A stretch of DNA of 64,000 bases, taken from positions 1-64,000 of the forward strand of contig NZ_BAVQ01000016.1 in the NCBI RefSeq assembly GCF_000524475.1, in the 5' to 3' direction. The notes under the pieces are model-generated. The model made no database searches, had not been told where the DNA came from, and worked only from the letters and a program-made list of their open reading frames with translations. The DNA comes from Tomitella biformata AHU 1821 (GTDB lineage Bacteria; Actinomycetota; Actinomycetes; Mycobacteriales; Mycobacteriaceae). Below are positions 16,753 to 26,223 of the stretch, in pieces; position 1 is the stretch's first letter, and each line of letters starts with the position of its first letter. The translations under genes and the position numbers were made by a program.

Positions 16753-19020
16753 ATGCCCAGTCCTGCCCGTGAACGACTCGCCCGCCTCCTCGCAGGAACA
16801 GTTGTGGCAAGGGCGGACAGCGCCATCGTGCATTTGCCGGGGGACGTCCTCACCATGGAGGTCGCGGGGCTGGGCCGCGTCGACACCCCGATCCGCGCCG
16901 CCCAGGCGAAGAAGCTGATCGGGGCCGCTCGGCCGGTTCAATACGGCCATGGCGAGGACACGCTCACCGACACCACAGTGCGCGACAGCTGGGAGATCAC
17001 GCCCGATCAGGTGCGGCTCGGCGGCCCCACGTGGCAGTCGCATCTCGACGCGGCCCTAGCAGACCTCAGCGAGACCCTCGGCCTGCCCGCCGGCTCCCGG
17101 CTGACCGCGCAACTGCACTCCCTGCTTATCTATGGCAAGGGACAGTTCTTCCTCCCCCACCAGGATTCCGAGAAGCACGACGACATGGTCGCCAGCCTGG
17201 TCGTCACGCTGCCGTCGACCTACACTGGCGGAGAACTCGTCGTCGACGACGCCGGCCATGAACAGGTCTATCGCGGCTCACGGACCGACCTGGTGCTCGT
17301 CGCCTACTATGCCGACCGCCGGCACGAGGTCCGCCCCGTCCGCTCGGGCCACCGCGTCACCTTGACCTTCAACCTGCTCCTCGACCGGCACGCCGCCACC
17401 CTCGCACTCGGGCCTACGGAGCAGCTCGCGGCCAGCCTCACCGAGCACTTCACCTCCCCTGCCACCACCACATACGGCCGCGAACTCGGCGTGCCCACGC
17501 GACTCGCCTTCCTGCTGGACCACGAGTACACCCAAGCCGGCCTGCGCGGCGGCCGCCTCAAGGGTGCGGACGCGAAGCGGGTCAAGCTGCTGCGCGCCGC
17601 CGCGGAGCAGGCAGGCTGCGAGAGCGTCCTCGCCCAGGCCGAGATCCAGGAGACCTGGCAAGTCCGGCCCGGCGGCGGCTCGTGGGGCGACGACTGGGAC
17701 AACGATTGGGACGACGAGCCCCAGGATGAGGACCCCGAACAGCACGACCTCGACGGCGACTACGAGCTCGACTACCTGGTCGTCGACGAGATGACTCTGT
17801 CCTGGTGGACCACCCCCGACGGACCCGGCGCGGAGAAGATTCAACTCCGTCTGGACGGCGAAGAGGTGTGCATGGTGACGCCGACGAAGTCGCTGACCCC
17901 GTACGAGTCCGAGTACGAGGGCTACATGGGCAACTACGGCCACACCGTCGAGCGGTGGTACCGGCGGGCCGCTCTGGTCATGTGGCCGAGGGCGTCGACG
18001 TTCGCGGTGCGCGCGGAGGCTGGCTCGGGGTGGGCGCTCGAGGAGCTCCAGCGCCAGATCGACGCCGGAAAGCTCGACGGCGCACGCGCGGATGCCCTGG
18101 CGCTCAGGCCGTTCTGGACCGGTGTGGACTCCGCACTGCGCCTGCCCGCCCTGCGGGTCGCGGTCGGGTTGGCCGACCCTGCCGCCGCTCGGGTGGTCGC
18201 GGCGCCATTCCGCCTGGAGTCGCTGACGGCCGAGCACGCCCCGATACTGGCGGAGATCGCGCGGGCCTACGGCGACCCGTGGCTGCGGACGCTCCTCGGA
18301 GACTGGGACATCTCCATCCGGATCGGCGTGCCGGGCCGCTGTGCCTGGGCAGCAGAGTCCCTGCCGCCGCTGTGCAAGAAATTGCGTGATCTAGACGCGC
18401 ACGCGATCGCCACCGGCCTCGTGGACCGCGTCTGGGGCAGGCTGCGGAGCCAGATCGACGCGGGGCTCGCGCAAGTGGACCCCGAACGCCGACGCATGGG
18501 TTTGGCCCGGTTGGCGGAATTGCTGGCTCAAACGCTTGCTGCGGCGTCCGACGAGCAGGGCGTGGCCATCGCCGTGTCACTCCGCGCCGACGGGGATGAC
18601 GTGCTCGCCCTGCTCATCCCGATGCTGCGGGCTCATCGGCCGCCGCCGCACCCCGCTGTTGTCGCCATCGCCAGCGATTGCCGACACCGACTGGCCCTGC
18701 TCACCGAGGCCCCGGCGCGAGCCAAGGATGATTGGTCTATCGCCTGGTCCGCGTGCTCCTGCGACCTCTGCGTGCGGCTCTCCGGATTCCTCGGCGCGGC
18801 CCACCAGACCACGCTCGAGTGGCCGCTCGCCAAGGCCGGCCGCCAGCATATCCACCAACAACTCGACGAGGCGGGCCTGCCGGTGCGACACACCACCCGA
18901 CGACAGGGCAGCCCTTACACCCTGGTCCTGACCAAGACGAGGGACCTCTTCCGCCGCGAGCAGACTGCCCGCGAGCAGTCGCGGACCGGCCTCGCGTGGC
19001 TGGCGTCCGCATTCGGGTAG
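16753..19020 (+). CDS. Large 2OG-Fe(II) oxygenase-like protein
   Basis: A 755-residue protein starting at ATG 16753 behind GTAGGAG. Residues about 110-220 form a prolyl-hydroxylase-like double-stranded beta helix. The iron ligands are His and Asp in FFLPHQDSEKHDD and His in YADRRHEVRPVRSGHR, with an Arg for 2-oxoglutarate. The remaining 500 residues match nothing I recognise. They include an acidic Asp/Trp-rich run (about residues 315-345) and a CSCDLC motif near residue 672. It could hydroxylate a protein or nucleic acid substrate; the target is unknown. A longer start at 16723 is possible but lacks a ribosome site. Confidence 0.7.
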   Translation: MPSPARERLARLLAGTVVARADSAIVHLPGDVLTMEVAGLGRVDTPIRAAQAKKLIGAARPVQYGHGEDTLTDTTVRDSWEITPDQVRLGGPTWQSHLDAALADLSETLGLPAGSRLTAQLHSLLIYGKGQFFLPHQDSEKHDDMVASLVVTLPSTYTGGELVVDDAGHEQVYRGSRTDLVLVAYYADRRHEVRPVRSGHRVTLTFNLLLDRHAATLALGPTEQLAASLTEHFTSPATTTYGRELGVPTRLAFLLDHEYTQAGLRGGRLKGADAKRVKLLRAAAEQAGCESVLAQAEIQETWQVRPGGGSWGDDWDNDWDDEPQDEDPEQHDLDGDYELDYLVVDEMTLSWWTTPDGPGAEKIQLRLDGEEVCMVTPTKSLTPYESEYEGYMGNYGHTVERWYRRAALVMWPRASTFAVRAEAGSGWALEELQRQIDAGKLDGARADALALRPFWTGVDSALRLPALRVAVGLADPAAARVVAAPFRLESLTAEHAPILAEIARAYGDPWLRTLLGDWDISIRIGVPGRCAWAAESLPPLCKKLRDLDAHAIATGLVDRVWGRLRSQIDAGLAQVDPERRRMGLARLAELLAQTLAAASDEQGVAIAVSLRADGDDVLALLIPMLRAHRPPPHPAVVAIASDCRHRLALLTEAPARAKDDWSIAWSACSCDLCVRLSGFLGAAHQTTLEWPLAKAGRQHIHQQLDEAGLPVRHTTRRQGSPYTLVLTKTRDLFRREQTAREQSRTGLAWLASAFG

Positions 19021-19040
19021 TCGGCCCGGGTTCCGGCACA

Positions 19041-20207
19041 ATGGAGGCCGTGACTTCCCTGGAGACCCGCCCGGCCCTGAAGATCGGGCCCTATGAGCTG
19101 AGCAGCCCCGTCATCCTCGCGCCCATGGCTGGCGTGACCAACGTGGCGTTCCGAACGCTCTGCCGGGAGCTCGAGGAGGAGAAGACCGGCTCCACCGCAG
19201 GTCTGTACGTGTGCGAGATGGTCACCGCGCGTGCGCTGGTGGAGCGGCATCCCACCACGATGCACATGACGACGTTCGGCCCAACCGAGACACCGCGCTC
19301 ACTGCAGCTGTACACGGTCGACCCCGCAACCACGTATGACGCGGTGCGAATGATCATCGACGAGGACATCGCGGACCACATCGACCTCAATTTCGGCTGC
19401 CCTGTGCCGAAGGTCACGCGCAAGGGTGGCGGCTCCGCCCTGCCCTATAAGCGCCAGCTCTTCCGGCAGATCGTGGCGGCCGCCGTACGAGGCGCCGGCG
19501 GCAAAGCGCCCGTGACCGTGAAGTTCCGCGTGGGTATCGACGACGACCACCACACGCACCTCGACGCGGGCCGGATCGCTGCGGAAGAGGGCGCGGCGGC
19601 CGTCGCGCTGCACGCCCGGACGGCGGCGCAGCGCTACTCCGGCGAGGCCGACTGGTCGCACATCGCCGCGTTGAAGGAGCACGTCACCACCGTGCCGGTC
19701 CTCGGCAACGGGGACATCTTCAGCGCGCAGGACGCGGTGCGGATGATGGCTGAGACCGGTTGCGACGGGGTTGTCGTCGGGCGCGGCTGCCTGGGCCGTC
19801 CCTGGCTTTTCGCCGAGCTCAGCGCCCACCTGAACGGCCGCGAGATCCCGACGCCGCCCAACCTCGGCGAGGTCACGCGCATCATGCGCCGGCACCTGGA
19901 GCTGCTGATCGCGCACCATGGCGAGGTCAAGGGCTGCCGGGAGATCCGCAAGCACATCGCCTGGTACCTGCGGGGCTTCCCGGCCGGCTCGGACCTGCGG
20001 GTGGCGATGGCGACGGTCACCAGCCTGGACCTGTTCGACGAGCATTTGGCGCAATTGGATCCGACGGTCCCCTTCCCCACAGACGGCGAGGGCCCGCGCG
20101 GTCGCCAGGGCTCCCCCGGCGCCGTCGTGCTCCCCGAGGGCTGGCTAGATGATCCCGAGGATGACACCGTCCCCCACGGCGCCGACGTCATGAACTCCGG
20201 CGGCTGA
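19041..20207 (+). CDS. dusB: tRNA-dihydrouridine synthase
   Basis: A 388-residue flavoprotein that reduces uridine to dihydrouridine in tRNA D loops. It has the Dus signature LAPMAGVTNVAFR near residue 30, the catalytic Cys in DLNFGCPVPKVTRKGGGSAL, HARTAAQRYSG, and the FMN phosphate-binding GNGDIFS followed by VVVGRGCLGRPW. Start ATG 19041 is used; GTG 19050 is also possible. The gene follows the oxygenase closely. The M. tuberculosis counterpart (Rv0823c) sits between desA1 and an LCP gene, as here. Confidence 0.93.
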   Translation: MEAVTSLETRPALKIGPYELSSPVILAPMAGVTNVAFRTLCRELEEEKTGSTAGLYVCEMVTARALVERHPTTMHMTTFGPTETPRSLQLYTVDPATTYDAVRMIIDEDIADHIDLNFGCPVPKVTRKGGGSALPYKRQLFRQIVAAAVRGAGGKAPVTVKFRVGIDDDHHTHLDAGRIAAEEGAAAVALHARTAAQRYSGEADWSHIAALKEHVTTVPVLGNGDIFSAQDAVRMMAETGCDGVVVGRGCLGRPWLFAELSAHLNGREIPTPPNLGEVTRIMRRHLELLIAHHGEVKGCREIRKHIAWYLRGFPAGSDLRVAMATVTSLDLFDEHLAQLDPTVPFPTDGEGPRGRQGSPGAVVLPEGWLDDPEDDTVPHGADVMNSGG

Positions 20208-20328
20208 GCGTCGCACTGGCCGAACGCGATTTCGGCGCGATCATCAAAGATCAGTACTATTACGCGGATACGCTGTTTACGTCGCCGAGTATTTGCGGTC
20301 CCGGCAGCCCAGACTGGAGAGGTAGGCA

Positions 20329-22269
20329 GTGACAGACGACCATCGCACGCCTACGCCTTGGGAACGACCGCTCTCCAAGATCCGCGACGAGACTCCCACC
20401 GACGAGCCCACGGCGGCGAGCACCCCCCGCTCCCGCCGGCGCCGATCAGAGGCCGCGGGCACAGGCGTTGGAGAGCGGCTGACCGTCGCCGAGTTGCTGC
20501 AGCGCGTCGGCTTGCCCGACGACCAGCCCACGCGCAGCCATGCCGCGGACGAAGCGTCCACACCTGAGCAGCCTGCGACGCCCGATGCTCCAGCCCCAGT
20601 TTCCCCAGCCCCGACTCCCCCGGCCCCGACTCCCCCGGCCCCGCCGAGAGCCGTCTGGCTCAACCAGGGAGTGGCGGACCAGGCGTCCGCGGGCGCACCG
20701 CCCCCACCGTCGAAGGCCGGCCCGGAGAAGGTCACCGGCTCTGAGGACCCGCCCGCGCGGCCCCGATTGTCGGCCCAGAAGAAGGTGCAGCGCGGCGGCA
20801 TGATCTTGGTGGCGCTCGTCTCGATCCTCGCGGTGACGATGACCGGCCTGGTCTGGGGCTATCTGCGACTCGCGGACGGCGCCTACACGCAGATCGCCGC
20901 GCTCGACCAGAACTCCGACGATGTGCGCGACGCCGCTGGCCAGTACGGCGACGAGACTTACCTGATCGTGGGCACCGACAGCCGCGCCGGCGCGAACGGC
21001 GAGATGGGCGCGGGCACCACCGAGCAGGCTGGCGGAGCGCGCTCGGACACCGTGATCGTGGTCAATATCCCGGCCGACCGCAGCCGTGTTGTCGCCGTGT
21101 CCTTCCCCCGCGACCTCAATGTGAATCGTCCGTCGTGCTTCGCTTGGGACAACGAGTTGGGCGACTACACCAAGGATTTGCTCTCCTCCGAGACCGACGT
21201 CAAACTCAACAGCGTGTACCAGGATGGCGGGCCGAAGTGCCTGGTCAAGGTCATTCAGAAGATGTCCGGCCTGCAGATCAACCACTTCGTGGGCATGGAC
21301 TTCGCAGGCTTCGAGCAGATGGTCAACACTATCGGCGGCGTCGAGGTGTGCACCACCGAGCCACTGGTCGACGAGGAGCTCGGCACCGTCCTCGGCGATA
21401 CCGGCACGCAGACCATCAGCGGCTCCACCGCGCTGGACTATGTGCGCGCCCGGAAGGTCGAGTCCGAGGGCAACGGCGACTATGGCCGGATCAAGCGCCA
21501 GCAGGTGTTCCTGTCCTCCTTGCTGCGCACCGCACTGTCCAACAAGGTGCTGTTCGACCCAGGCAAGCTCAACGGCTTCATCAACGAGTTCACCAGCTCG
21601 TCCTTCGGCGACAACCTCGACACGCAGGCGCTGATCACCCTCGGCCGTTCGCTGCAGCGCGTGGAGGCCGGCAAGGTCACGTTCCTCACCGTCCCCACCG
21701 CGGGCACCAACGACTGGGGCAACGAGATTCCCCGATCCTCGGACATCAGCAGCATCTTCGACTCGATCATCGACGACAAGCCCCTGCCCGGCGAGCAGGC
21801 GGACACCCCCGCCGAGAGCCAGGACGAGTCGGCCCCCGAGGCGGCGGCGGACGCCGTCCAGGTCCACGCCGTGTCGCCCTACTCAGTCTCCGTGCAGGTC
21901 AGCAATGCGTCCGGATTCGACGGCGTCGCCACCGCCGCCGCTGACAAGCTCGGATCCTACGGTGTCCAGATCTATAACATCGGCAATTACTCGACCCCGG
22001 TCACCAGCACCATCGTCCAGTTCTCCGGCGACAACGAGGCCGAGGCGGCGACAATCGCGTCGATGATTCCCGGCGCAAAACTGCAGCGCACGACGGGCCT
22101 GGGCAACTTCGTCGAGGTGGTCCTCGGCAGCGACTACAACGGTCTCGTGGTGGCCCCGGCAGATCCGGGGGACGTCCTCAGCCCGGTGTTGGAGAGCGAC
22201 ACCGAGGCTGGATCCTCGATCCCCCTCGACGTCAGCATCACCAACGCTGCCGACGTCACGTGCGCCTGA
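20329..22269 (+). CDS. LCP (LytR-CpsA-Psr) family protein with LytR_C domain
   Basis: A 646-residue membrane-anchored protein. Residues 1-150 are a disordered, Pro/Ala-rich cytoplasmic tail. A transmembrane helix spans about 157-178 (MILVALVSILAVTMTGLVWG). The LCP catalytic domain follows (YLIVGTDSRAG, then ARSDTVIVVNIP and SFPRDLNV, with Asp/Arg residues that bind polyprenyl pyrophosphate). A LytR_C domain (VQVSNASGFDGVATAAADKL) ends it at about 520-610. LCP proteins in Mycobacteriales ligate arabinogalactan to peptidoglycan. GTG 20329 is the start. It is an Rv0822c counterpart by position. Confidence 0.92.
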   Translation: MTDDHRTPTPWERPLSKIRDETPTDEPTAASTPRSRRRRSEAAGTGVGERLTVAELLQRVGLPDDQPTRSHAADEASTPEQPATPDAPAPVSPAPTPPAPTPPAPPRAVWLNQGVADQASAGAPPPPSKAGPEKVTGSEDPPARPRLSAQKKVQRGGMILVALVSILAVTMTGLVWGYLRLADGAYTQIAALDQNSDDVRDAAGQYGDETYLIVGTDSRAGANGEMGAGTTEQAGGARSDTVIVVNIPADRSRVVAVSFPRDLNVNRPSCFAWDNELGDYTKDLLSSETDVKLNSVYQDGGPKCLVKVIQKMSGLQINHFVGMDFAGFEQMVNTIGGVEVCTTEPLVDEELGTVLGDTGTQTISGSTALDYVRARKVESEGNGDYGRIKRQQVFLSSLLRTALSNKVLFDPGKLNGFINEFTSSSFGDNLDTQALITLGRSLQRVEAGKVTFLTVPTAGTNDWGNEIPRSSDISSIFDSIIDDKPLPGEQADTPAESQDESAPEAAADAVQVHAVSPYSVSVQVSNASGFDGVATAAADKLGSYGVQIYNIGNYSTPVTSTIVQFSGDNEAEAATIASMIPGAKLQRTTGLGNFVEVVLGSDYNGLVVAPADPGDVLSPVLESDTEAGSSIPLDVSITNAADVTCA

Positions 22270-22312
22270 CCGACCCCCTTTCCACTCCGTCGGCGCGGTC
22301 CCGCCTCCTACC

Positions 22313-22345
22313 ATTCACCGCGAATTCACTGCGAGCCCACCATCT
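22313..22345 (+). promoter_or_regulatory. PHO-box-like direct repeats upstream of phoU
   Basis: Two 11-base units, ATTCACCGCGA (22313-22323) and ATTCACTGCGA (22324-22334), are followed by a weaker GCCCACCATCT. They fit the actinobacterial PHO box of 11-base direct repeats related to GTTCACC. The site lies 29 bases before phoU. PhoP binding is inferred. Confidence 0.6.
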
Positions 22346-22374
22346 GGACAGAATCGCTCCGTAGCATCAGGGCT

Positions 22375-23043
22375 GTGCGTACTGCCTACACTGATCAAAT
22401 CAGCGAACTGTCCAGCAATCTCGCGGCGATGTGCAAGCTCGCGGAGACTGTGATGGACCAAGCCACCGGTGCCCTCCTGCAAGCAGATGAGGAGCTCGCC
22501 CGCCAGGTGCTCGACACGAGCCCCGAATTCGACCGCCTGGACGCCGACTGCGAGGAGCGCGCCTTCGCGCTGCTCGCGCTGCAGGCCCCCGTGGCGGGTG
22601 ATCTGCGGCAGATTGTCAGCGCGATCCAGCTCGTCACCGACCTGCGCCGGATGGGGGCGCTGGCGGCCCACATCGCGAAGATCGTGCTGCTCCGCCATCC
22701 GCAGAAGGTCCTGCCCGAGGTGGTCAGCGGCTACTTCGCCGAGATGGGCCGCATCGCGGTATCGCTCGCCGACGCCGCCACCGAGGTCCTCATCAGCCAC
22801 GATCCCGAGCGTGCGAACGGCCTGCAGGACGAGGACGACGCGATGGACGACCTCCACAAGCACCTGCTCGGTGTGCTGATGAACCCGGAGTGGGAGCACA
22901 GCGTCGCCGCCGCCGTCGACATCGCGCTGCTCGGCAGGTTCTACGAGCGCTACGCGGACCACGCCGTCCAGGTGGCCCGTCGGGTCGTCTACCTTGCCAC
23001 CGGGACCATGCCGGACCAGATCGTCGACCACGAGCTCCTCTAG
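22375..23043 (+). CDS. phoU: Phosphate signalling protein PhoU
   Basis: A 222-residue protein of two PhoU three-helix bundles. Each has a metal-binding region (D.....AF.LLALQ.P.A.DLR near residue 60-85; [19 protein letters not shown] near 195). PhoU keeps the SenX3/PhoR-type kinase off when phosphate is plentiful and limits Pst uptake. GTG 22375 is the start, with little leader. The gene stands apart from pstSCAB, about 6 kb from pstS and on the opposite strand, as with mycobacterial phoY2. PHO-box-like repeats suggest feedback by PhoP. Confidence 0.93.
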   Translation: MRTAYTDQISELSSNLAAMCKLAETVMDQATGALLQADEELARQVLDTSPEFDRLDADCEERAFALLALQAPVAGDLRQIVSAIQLVTDLRRMGALAAHIAKIVLLRHPQKVLPEVVSGYFAEMGRIAVSLADAATEVLISHDPERANGLQDEDDAMDDLHKHLLGVLMNPEWEHSVAAAVDIALLGRFYERYADHAVQVARRVVYLATGTMPDQIVDHELL

Positions 23044-23057
23044 ACCGCACCACCCCC

Positions 23058-23087
23058 AGAACCGCCAGCCTCCCGGTTGGCGGTTCT
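23058..23087. terminator. Bidirectional terminator between phoU and helR
   Basis: AGAACCGCCA (23058-23067) pairs with TGGCGGTTCT (23078-23087) around a 10-base loop, between the convergent phoU and helR genes. On the plus strand it is followed by GCTATATCT. Confidence 0.75.
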
Positions 23088-23088
23088 G

Positions 23089-25332
23089 CTATATCTCCGC
23101 TGTGCCCCGCACCGGGACCGCACCGGGACCGCACCGACTCGTGAGGATGACCAGCCGCTGGGTCGCACGGGTCATGGCGACGTAGCGGTCCACCGCCCCC
23201 GCTATCCCGTCACCGAATCCCTGCGGGTCCACCAGGATGACCAGGTCGAATTCCAGGCCCTTCGACAGCTCCGGGGTCAGGCGCCGGACGCGGTCGGGCT
23301 GGGGCAGAGCCAGGATTGGCTGCCCAGCGCTGATCACGCACGCGATCCCCTCGGCGTTCGCGGCCAGCCAGTCCCCCAGGATCGTGCCCAGCTCCGACAC
23401 GGCTCCGTGCGTGACGGGGATGTCGCTGCTGCGGATAGAGGTGGGCACGTTGGCGTCGGGCAGCACCGCCCGGATCACCGGTTCGGCCTCCGCCATGACT
23501 TCCGCCGGGGTCCGGTAGTTGATGCTCAGGGAGGCCACGTGGACCTGGGACAGGCCGATCCGCGTCAGCCGTTCCTGCCAGGATTCCGTGAACCCGTGGC
23601 GGGCCTGCGCGCGATCCCCCACGATGGTGAAACTCCGGGACGGGCAGCGCAGGAGCAGCATCTGCCACTGCGCGTCGGTCAGCTCCTGGGCCTCGTCCAC
23701 GACGATGTGCGCGAACGGGCCGGCGAGGGGGTCGGTATCCGCACGGCCGTAGTCGTTGCCGACCAGCAGATCCTGCAGGTCCTGGTGCCGCAGCTGCGTC
23801 ATCAGGCCCTCGCCGTCGTCGTACTCGTGGGCGGAGATGAGGTCGCCGATCACCTTGGCGCGTTCCTCCCGCTCGGCGGCGACGGCGAGATTGCGTGCCC
23901 GCAGCCGCCGCGACGCCGCCGGGTCGCCGAGCCGCTGCCGCGCCGCGTCCAGCAGGGGCAGGTCGGACAGCGTCCAGGCCATGGGGTCCGCACGCTGTAG
24001 CCGGCGGACGTCGTCGACGTCTAGCCAGGGGGCGCATTTACGCAGGTAGGCGGGCACCGACCACAGATCCGCGACGAGGTCGGCCGCCTCGATGAGCGTC
24101 CATGCGTTGTCGAGCGCCGACCGCAGCTCGTCGTTCTCCCCCAGCCCCCGCCGCAGCTGGGCGGCCGACGCCTCGCCGCCGTGGGTGTCGATCAGGCGGT
24201 GCTTGTCGACCAGGATCGTGAGCAGCAGCTCCCAGATCTGCTCGCGCGCCGCATTGTGCGGGGTGCCAGGCTCTGGGGCCGCGAACGCCTCCTCCCAGTC
24301 GTCGGGGCTCAGCCAGACCTCGCCCCAGTCGGTGCCGACCGTCATGCCTGTGGCGGGTGGCTGCTCGTAGAACGCGACGGCGGCCTCGATCGCCCGCACC
24401 AGCTCGGCGGTGGACTTCAGGCGCGCCACCGCGGGGTTGTCCTCGGCTCGGGCAGCCGCGCCCTCCGTCACGAGGTCCCGCAGGGTGCACAGCGCGACGC
24501 CCTCCTCGCCGAGGCTGGGCAAGACGTCCTCGACATAGGCCAGGTATGGCTGGTGGGGGCCGATGAACAGCACGCCGTGTCGCAGCCGCGGGTCGGAGTA
24601 GAGCAGGTAGGCGGCGCGGTGCAGCGCGACGACCGTCTTGCCCGTGCCTGGCCCGCCGTCGACGACGAGCGCGCCGCGCGAGCCCGCCCGGACGATCGCG
24701 TCCTGGTCGGCGGCGATCGTCCCGAGGACATCGCGCATCCGGGCCGACCGGTTGGCGCCCAGGCTCGCGATGAACGCGGACTGGTCGTCGAGCGCGGCGG
24801 AGGAGGCGAGGCCTGCGTCCTCGAGGCCCTCGGCGGTGAACACCTCGTCCCAGTAGTCCGTGATCCGCTCCCCGCTCGCGGCGCGGAGCGTCCAGCGGTA
24901 CCGGCGCCGCCGCGCGAGGCCCATCGGGTTGGCGTGGGTCGCGCCGAAGAACGGCTCGGCCGCCGGGGACCGCCAGTCGAGCAGCAGCTGCGCGCCGGCG
25001 CTGTCGAGCAGGCCCAGGCGCCCGATGTACACCGGCTCGGGGTGGTCTGCACGGATGAAGTGCCCCAGGCACAGGTCCAGCCCGTGGCGGCTGAGGGCGC
25101 GCAGCTCGGCGGACAGCCGGTGGATCTCGAGGTCCCGGTCCAGCGCAGCCTGGCCCACGCCGCCCGGGGCTCTGCGCGCCGCGTCGAGGCGGGTGGTCAG
25201 GTTGGCCATGGATCGCGCCAGGCTCTCGGCGATGGCCGCGAAGTGCCGCTCGTCGTCGGCGATCAGCCGCGGGTCGGTTTTGGCGGATAGATGGTCGGGC
25301 AGGTCGAACGCGCTCGCTGTCAGGTGCTTCAC
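23089..25332 (-). CDS. helR: RNA polymerase recycling ATPase HelR (HelD class II)
   Basis: A 747-residue superfamily 1 helicase-like ATPase. An N-terminal coiled region (about residues 30-90) leads to a UvrD-like core. Walker A is GGPGTGKT near residue 226 and Walker B lies around IVVDEAQELTD. Motif TIVGDRAQARHGF and the C-terminal YVAMTRATQRLVILTS motif complete the SF1 set. The layout and text (FFGATHANPMGLARRRRYRW, DAIVRAGSRGALVVDGG) fit the HelD/HelR group rather than UvrD DNA helicases. HelR displaces rifamycins from RNA polymerase and frees stalled enzyme. GTG 25332 is the start. A rifamycin-associated element lies just upstream, supporting this call. Confidence 0.88.
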   Translation of the reverse strand: MKHLTASAFDLPDHLSAKTDPRLIADDERHFAAIAESLARSMANLTTRLDAARRAPGGVGQAALDRDLEIHRLSAELRALSRHGLDLCLGHFIRADHPEPVYIGRLGLLDSAGAQLLLDWRSPAAEPFFGATHANPMGLARRRRYRWTLRAASGERITDYWDEVFTAEGLEDAGLASSAALDDQSAFIASLGANRSARMRDVLGTIAADQDAIVRAGSRGALVVDGGPGTGKTVVALHRAAYLLYSDPRLRHGVLFIGPHQPYLAYVEDVLPSLGEEGVALCTLRDLVTEGAAARAEDNPAVARLKSTAELVRAIEAAVAFYEQPPATGMTVGTDWGEVWLSPDDWEEAFAAPEPGTPHNAAREQIWELLLTILVDKHRLIDTHGGEASAAQLRRGLGENDELRSALDNAWTLIEAADLVADLWSVPAYLRKCAPWLDVDDVRRLQRADPMAWTLSDLPLLDAARQRLGDPAASRRLRARNLAVAAEREERAKVIGDLISAHEYDDGEGLMTQLRHQDLQDLLVGNDYGRADTDPLAGPFAHIVVDEAQELTDAQWQMLLLRCPSRSFTIVGDRAQARHGFTESWQERLTRIGLSQVHVASLSINYRTPAEVMAEAEPVIRAVLPDANVPTSIRSSDIPVTHGAVSELGTILGDWLAANAEGIACVISAGQPILALPQPDRVRRLTPELSKGLEFDLVILVDPQGFGDGIAGAVDRYVAMTRATQRLVILTSRCGPGAVPVRGTAEI

Positions 25333-25355
25333 GCTGGCAATTCTGCGGGGCCGAC

Positions 25356-25374
25356 GGGCCTTGCCACAAGCCCC
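25356..25374 (-). promoter_or_regulatory. Rifamycin-associated element (RAE)-like palindrome
   Basis: On the minus strand the 19 bases read GGGGCTTGTGGCAAGGCCC. This is a near-palindrome almost identical to the rifamycin-associated element as I recall it (GGGGCTTGCGGCAAGGCCC-like). It lies 23 bases ahead of the helR start. A possible -10 (TTATAG, 25383-25388) lies just upstream. It predicts induction by rifamycins. Confidence 0.82.
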
Positions 25375-25416
25375 CCACCAGGCTATAAATTGAAGGTGGA
25401 AGGAAGTTCGGGCTTG

Positions 25417-26193
25417 CTAGCCGAACCGTCCGGAGATGTAATCCTCCGTGGACTTCTGGCTCGGGTTGGAGAAGATCTGCTCGGTGTCGTCGATCTCCAC
25501 CAGCTGACCGGGCTGGCCCACGCCGGCGAGGTTGAAGAACGCCGTCCGGTCGCTCACCCGCGCCGCCTGCTGCATGTTGTGGGTGACGATGATGATCGTG
25601 AACTGCTCCTTGAGCTCGGTGATCAGCTCCTCGATGGCGAGCGTGGAGATCGGGTCCAGCGCCGAGCAGGGCTCGTCCATCAGCAGCACGTCCGGCGAGA
25701 CCGCGATCGCGCGGGCGATGCACAGGCGCTGCTGCTGGCCACCGGAGAGGCCGCCGCCGGGCTTGTCGAGGCGGTCCTTGACCTCTTGCCACAGGTTCGC
25801 GCCCCGCAGGGACTTCTCCGCGACCTCGTTGAGCTCGGACTTGTTGCGCATGCCCTGCAGCTTCAACCCGGCGACAACGTTGTCGCGGATCGACATCGTG
25901 GGGAACGGGTTGGGCCGCTGGAAGACCATGCCGATGGTGCGCCGCACCGCGACCGGGTCCACGTCGCGGCCATAGATGTTCTCGCCGTCGAGCCGGACGC
26001 TGCCCTCGACGCGGGCGCCCGGAGTGACCTCGTGCATGCGGTTGATGGTGCGCAGCACCGTGGACTTGCCGCAGCCGGACGGCCCGATGAACGCCGTCAC
26101 GCTGCGCGGGGGCACCGACAGGGTCACGTCCGCGACGGCCTGGAAGCCGCCGTAATAGATGTCGAGGTCAGTGAGGTCAATCTGCTTGGTCAT
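25417..26193 (-). CDS. pstB: Phosphate ABC transporter ATP-binding protein PstB
   Basis: A 258-residue ABC ATPase with Walker [10 protein letters not shown] near residue 34, signature [16 protein letters not shown] and Walker [14 protein letters not shown]. The short length and [12 protein letters not shown] identify PstB. It powers high-affinity phosphate import with PstA, PstC and PstS. It is the last gene of pstSCAB, 30 bases after pstA. Its position next to mshD corresponds to M. tuberculosis phoT, but here the full pst operon is present at this place. Confidence 0.97.
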   Translation of the reverse strand: MTKQIDLTDLDIYYGGFQAVADVTLSVPPRSVTAFIGPSGCGKSTVLRTINRMHEVTPGARVEGSVRLDGENIYGRDVDPVAVRRTIGMVFQRPNPFPTMSIRDNVVAGLKLQGMRNKSELNEVAEKSLRGANLWQEVKDRLDKPGGGLSGGQQQRLCIARAIAVSPDVLLMDEPCSALDPISTLAIEELITELKEQFTIIIVTHNMQQAARVSDRTAFFNLAGVGQPGQLVEIDDTEQIFSNPSQKSTEDYISGRFG

Positions 26194-26223
26194 GAGGGTT
26201 CCTTTACAGAGTCGGCAAGACGG

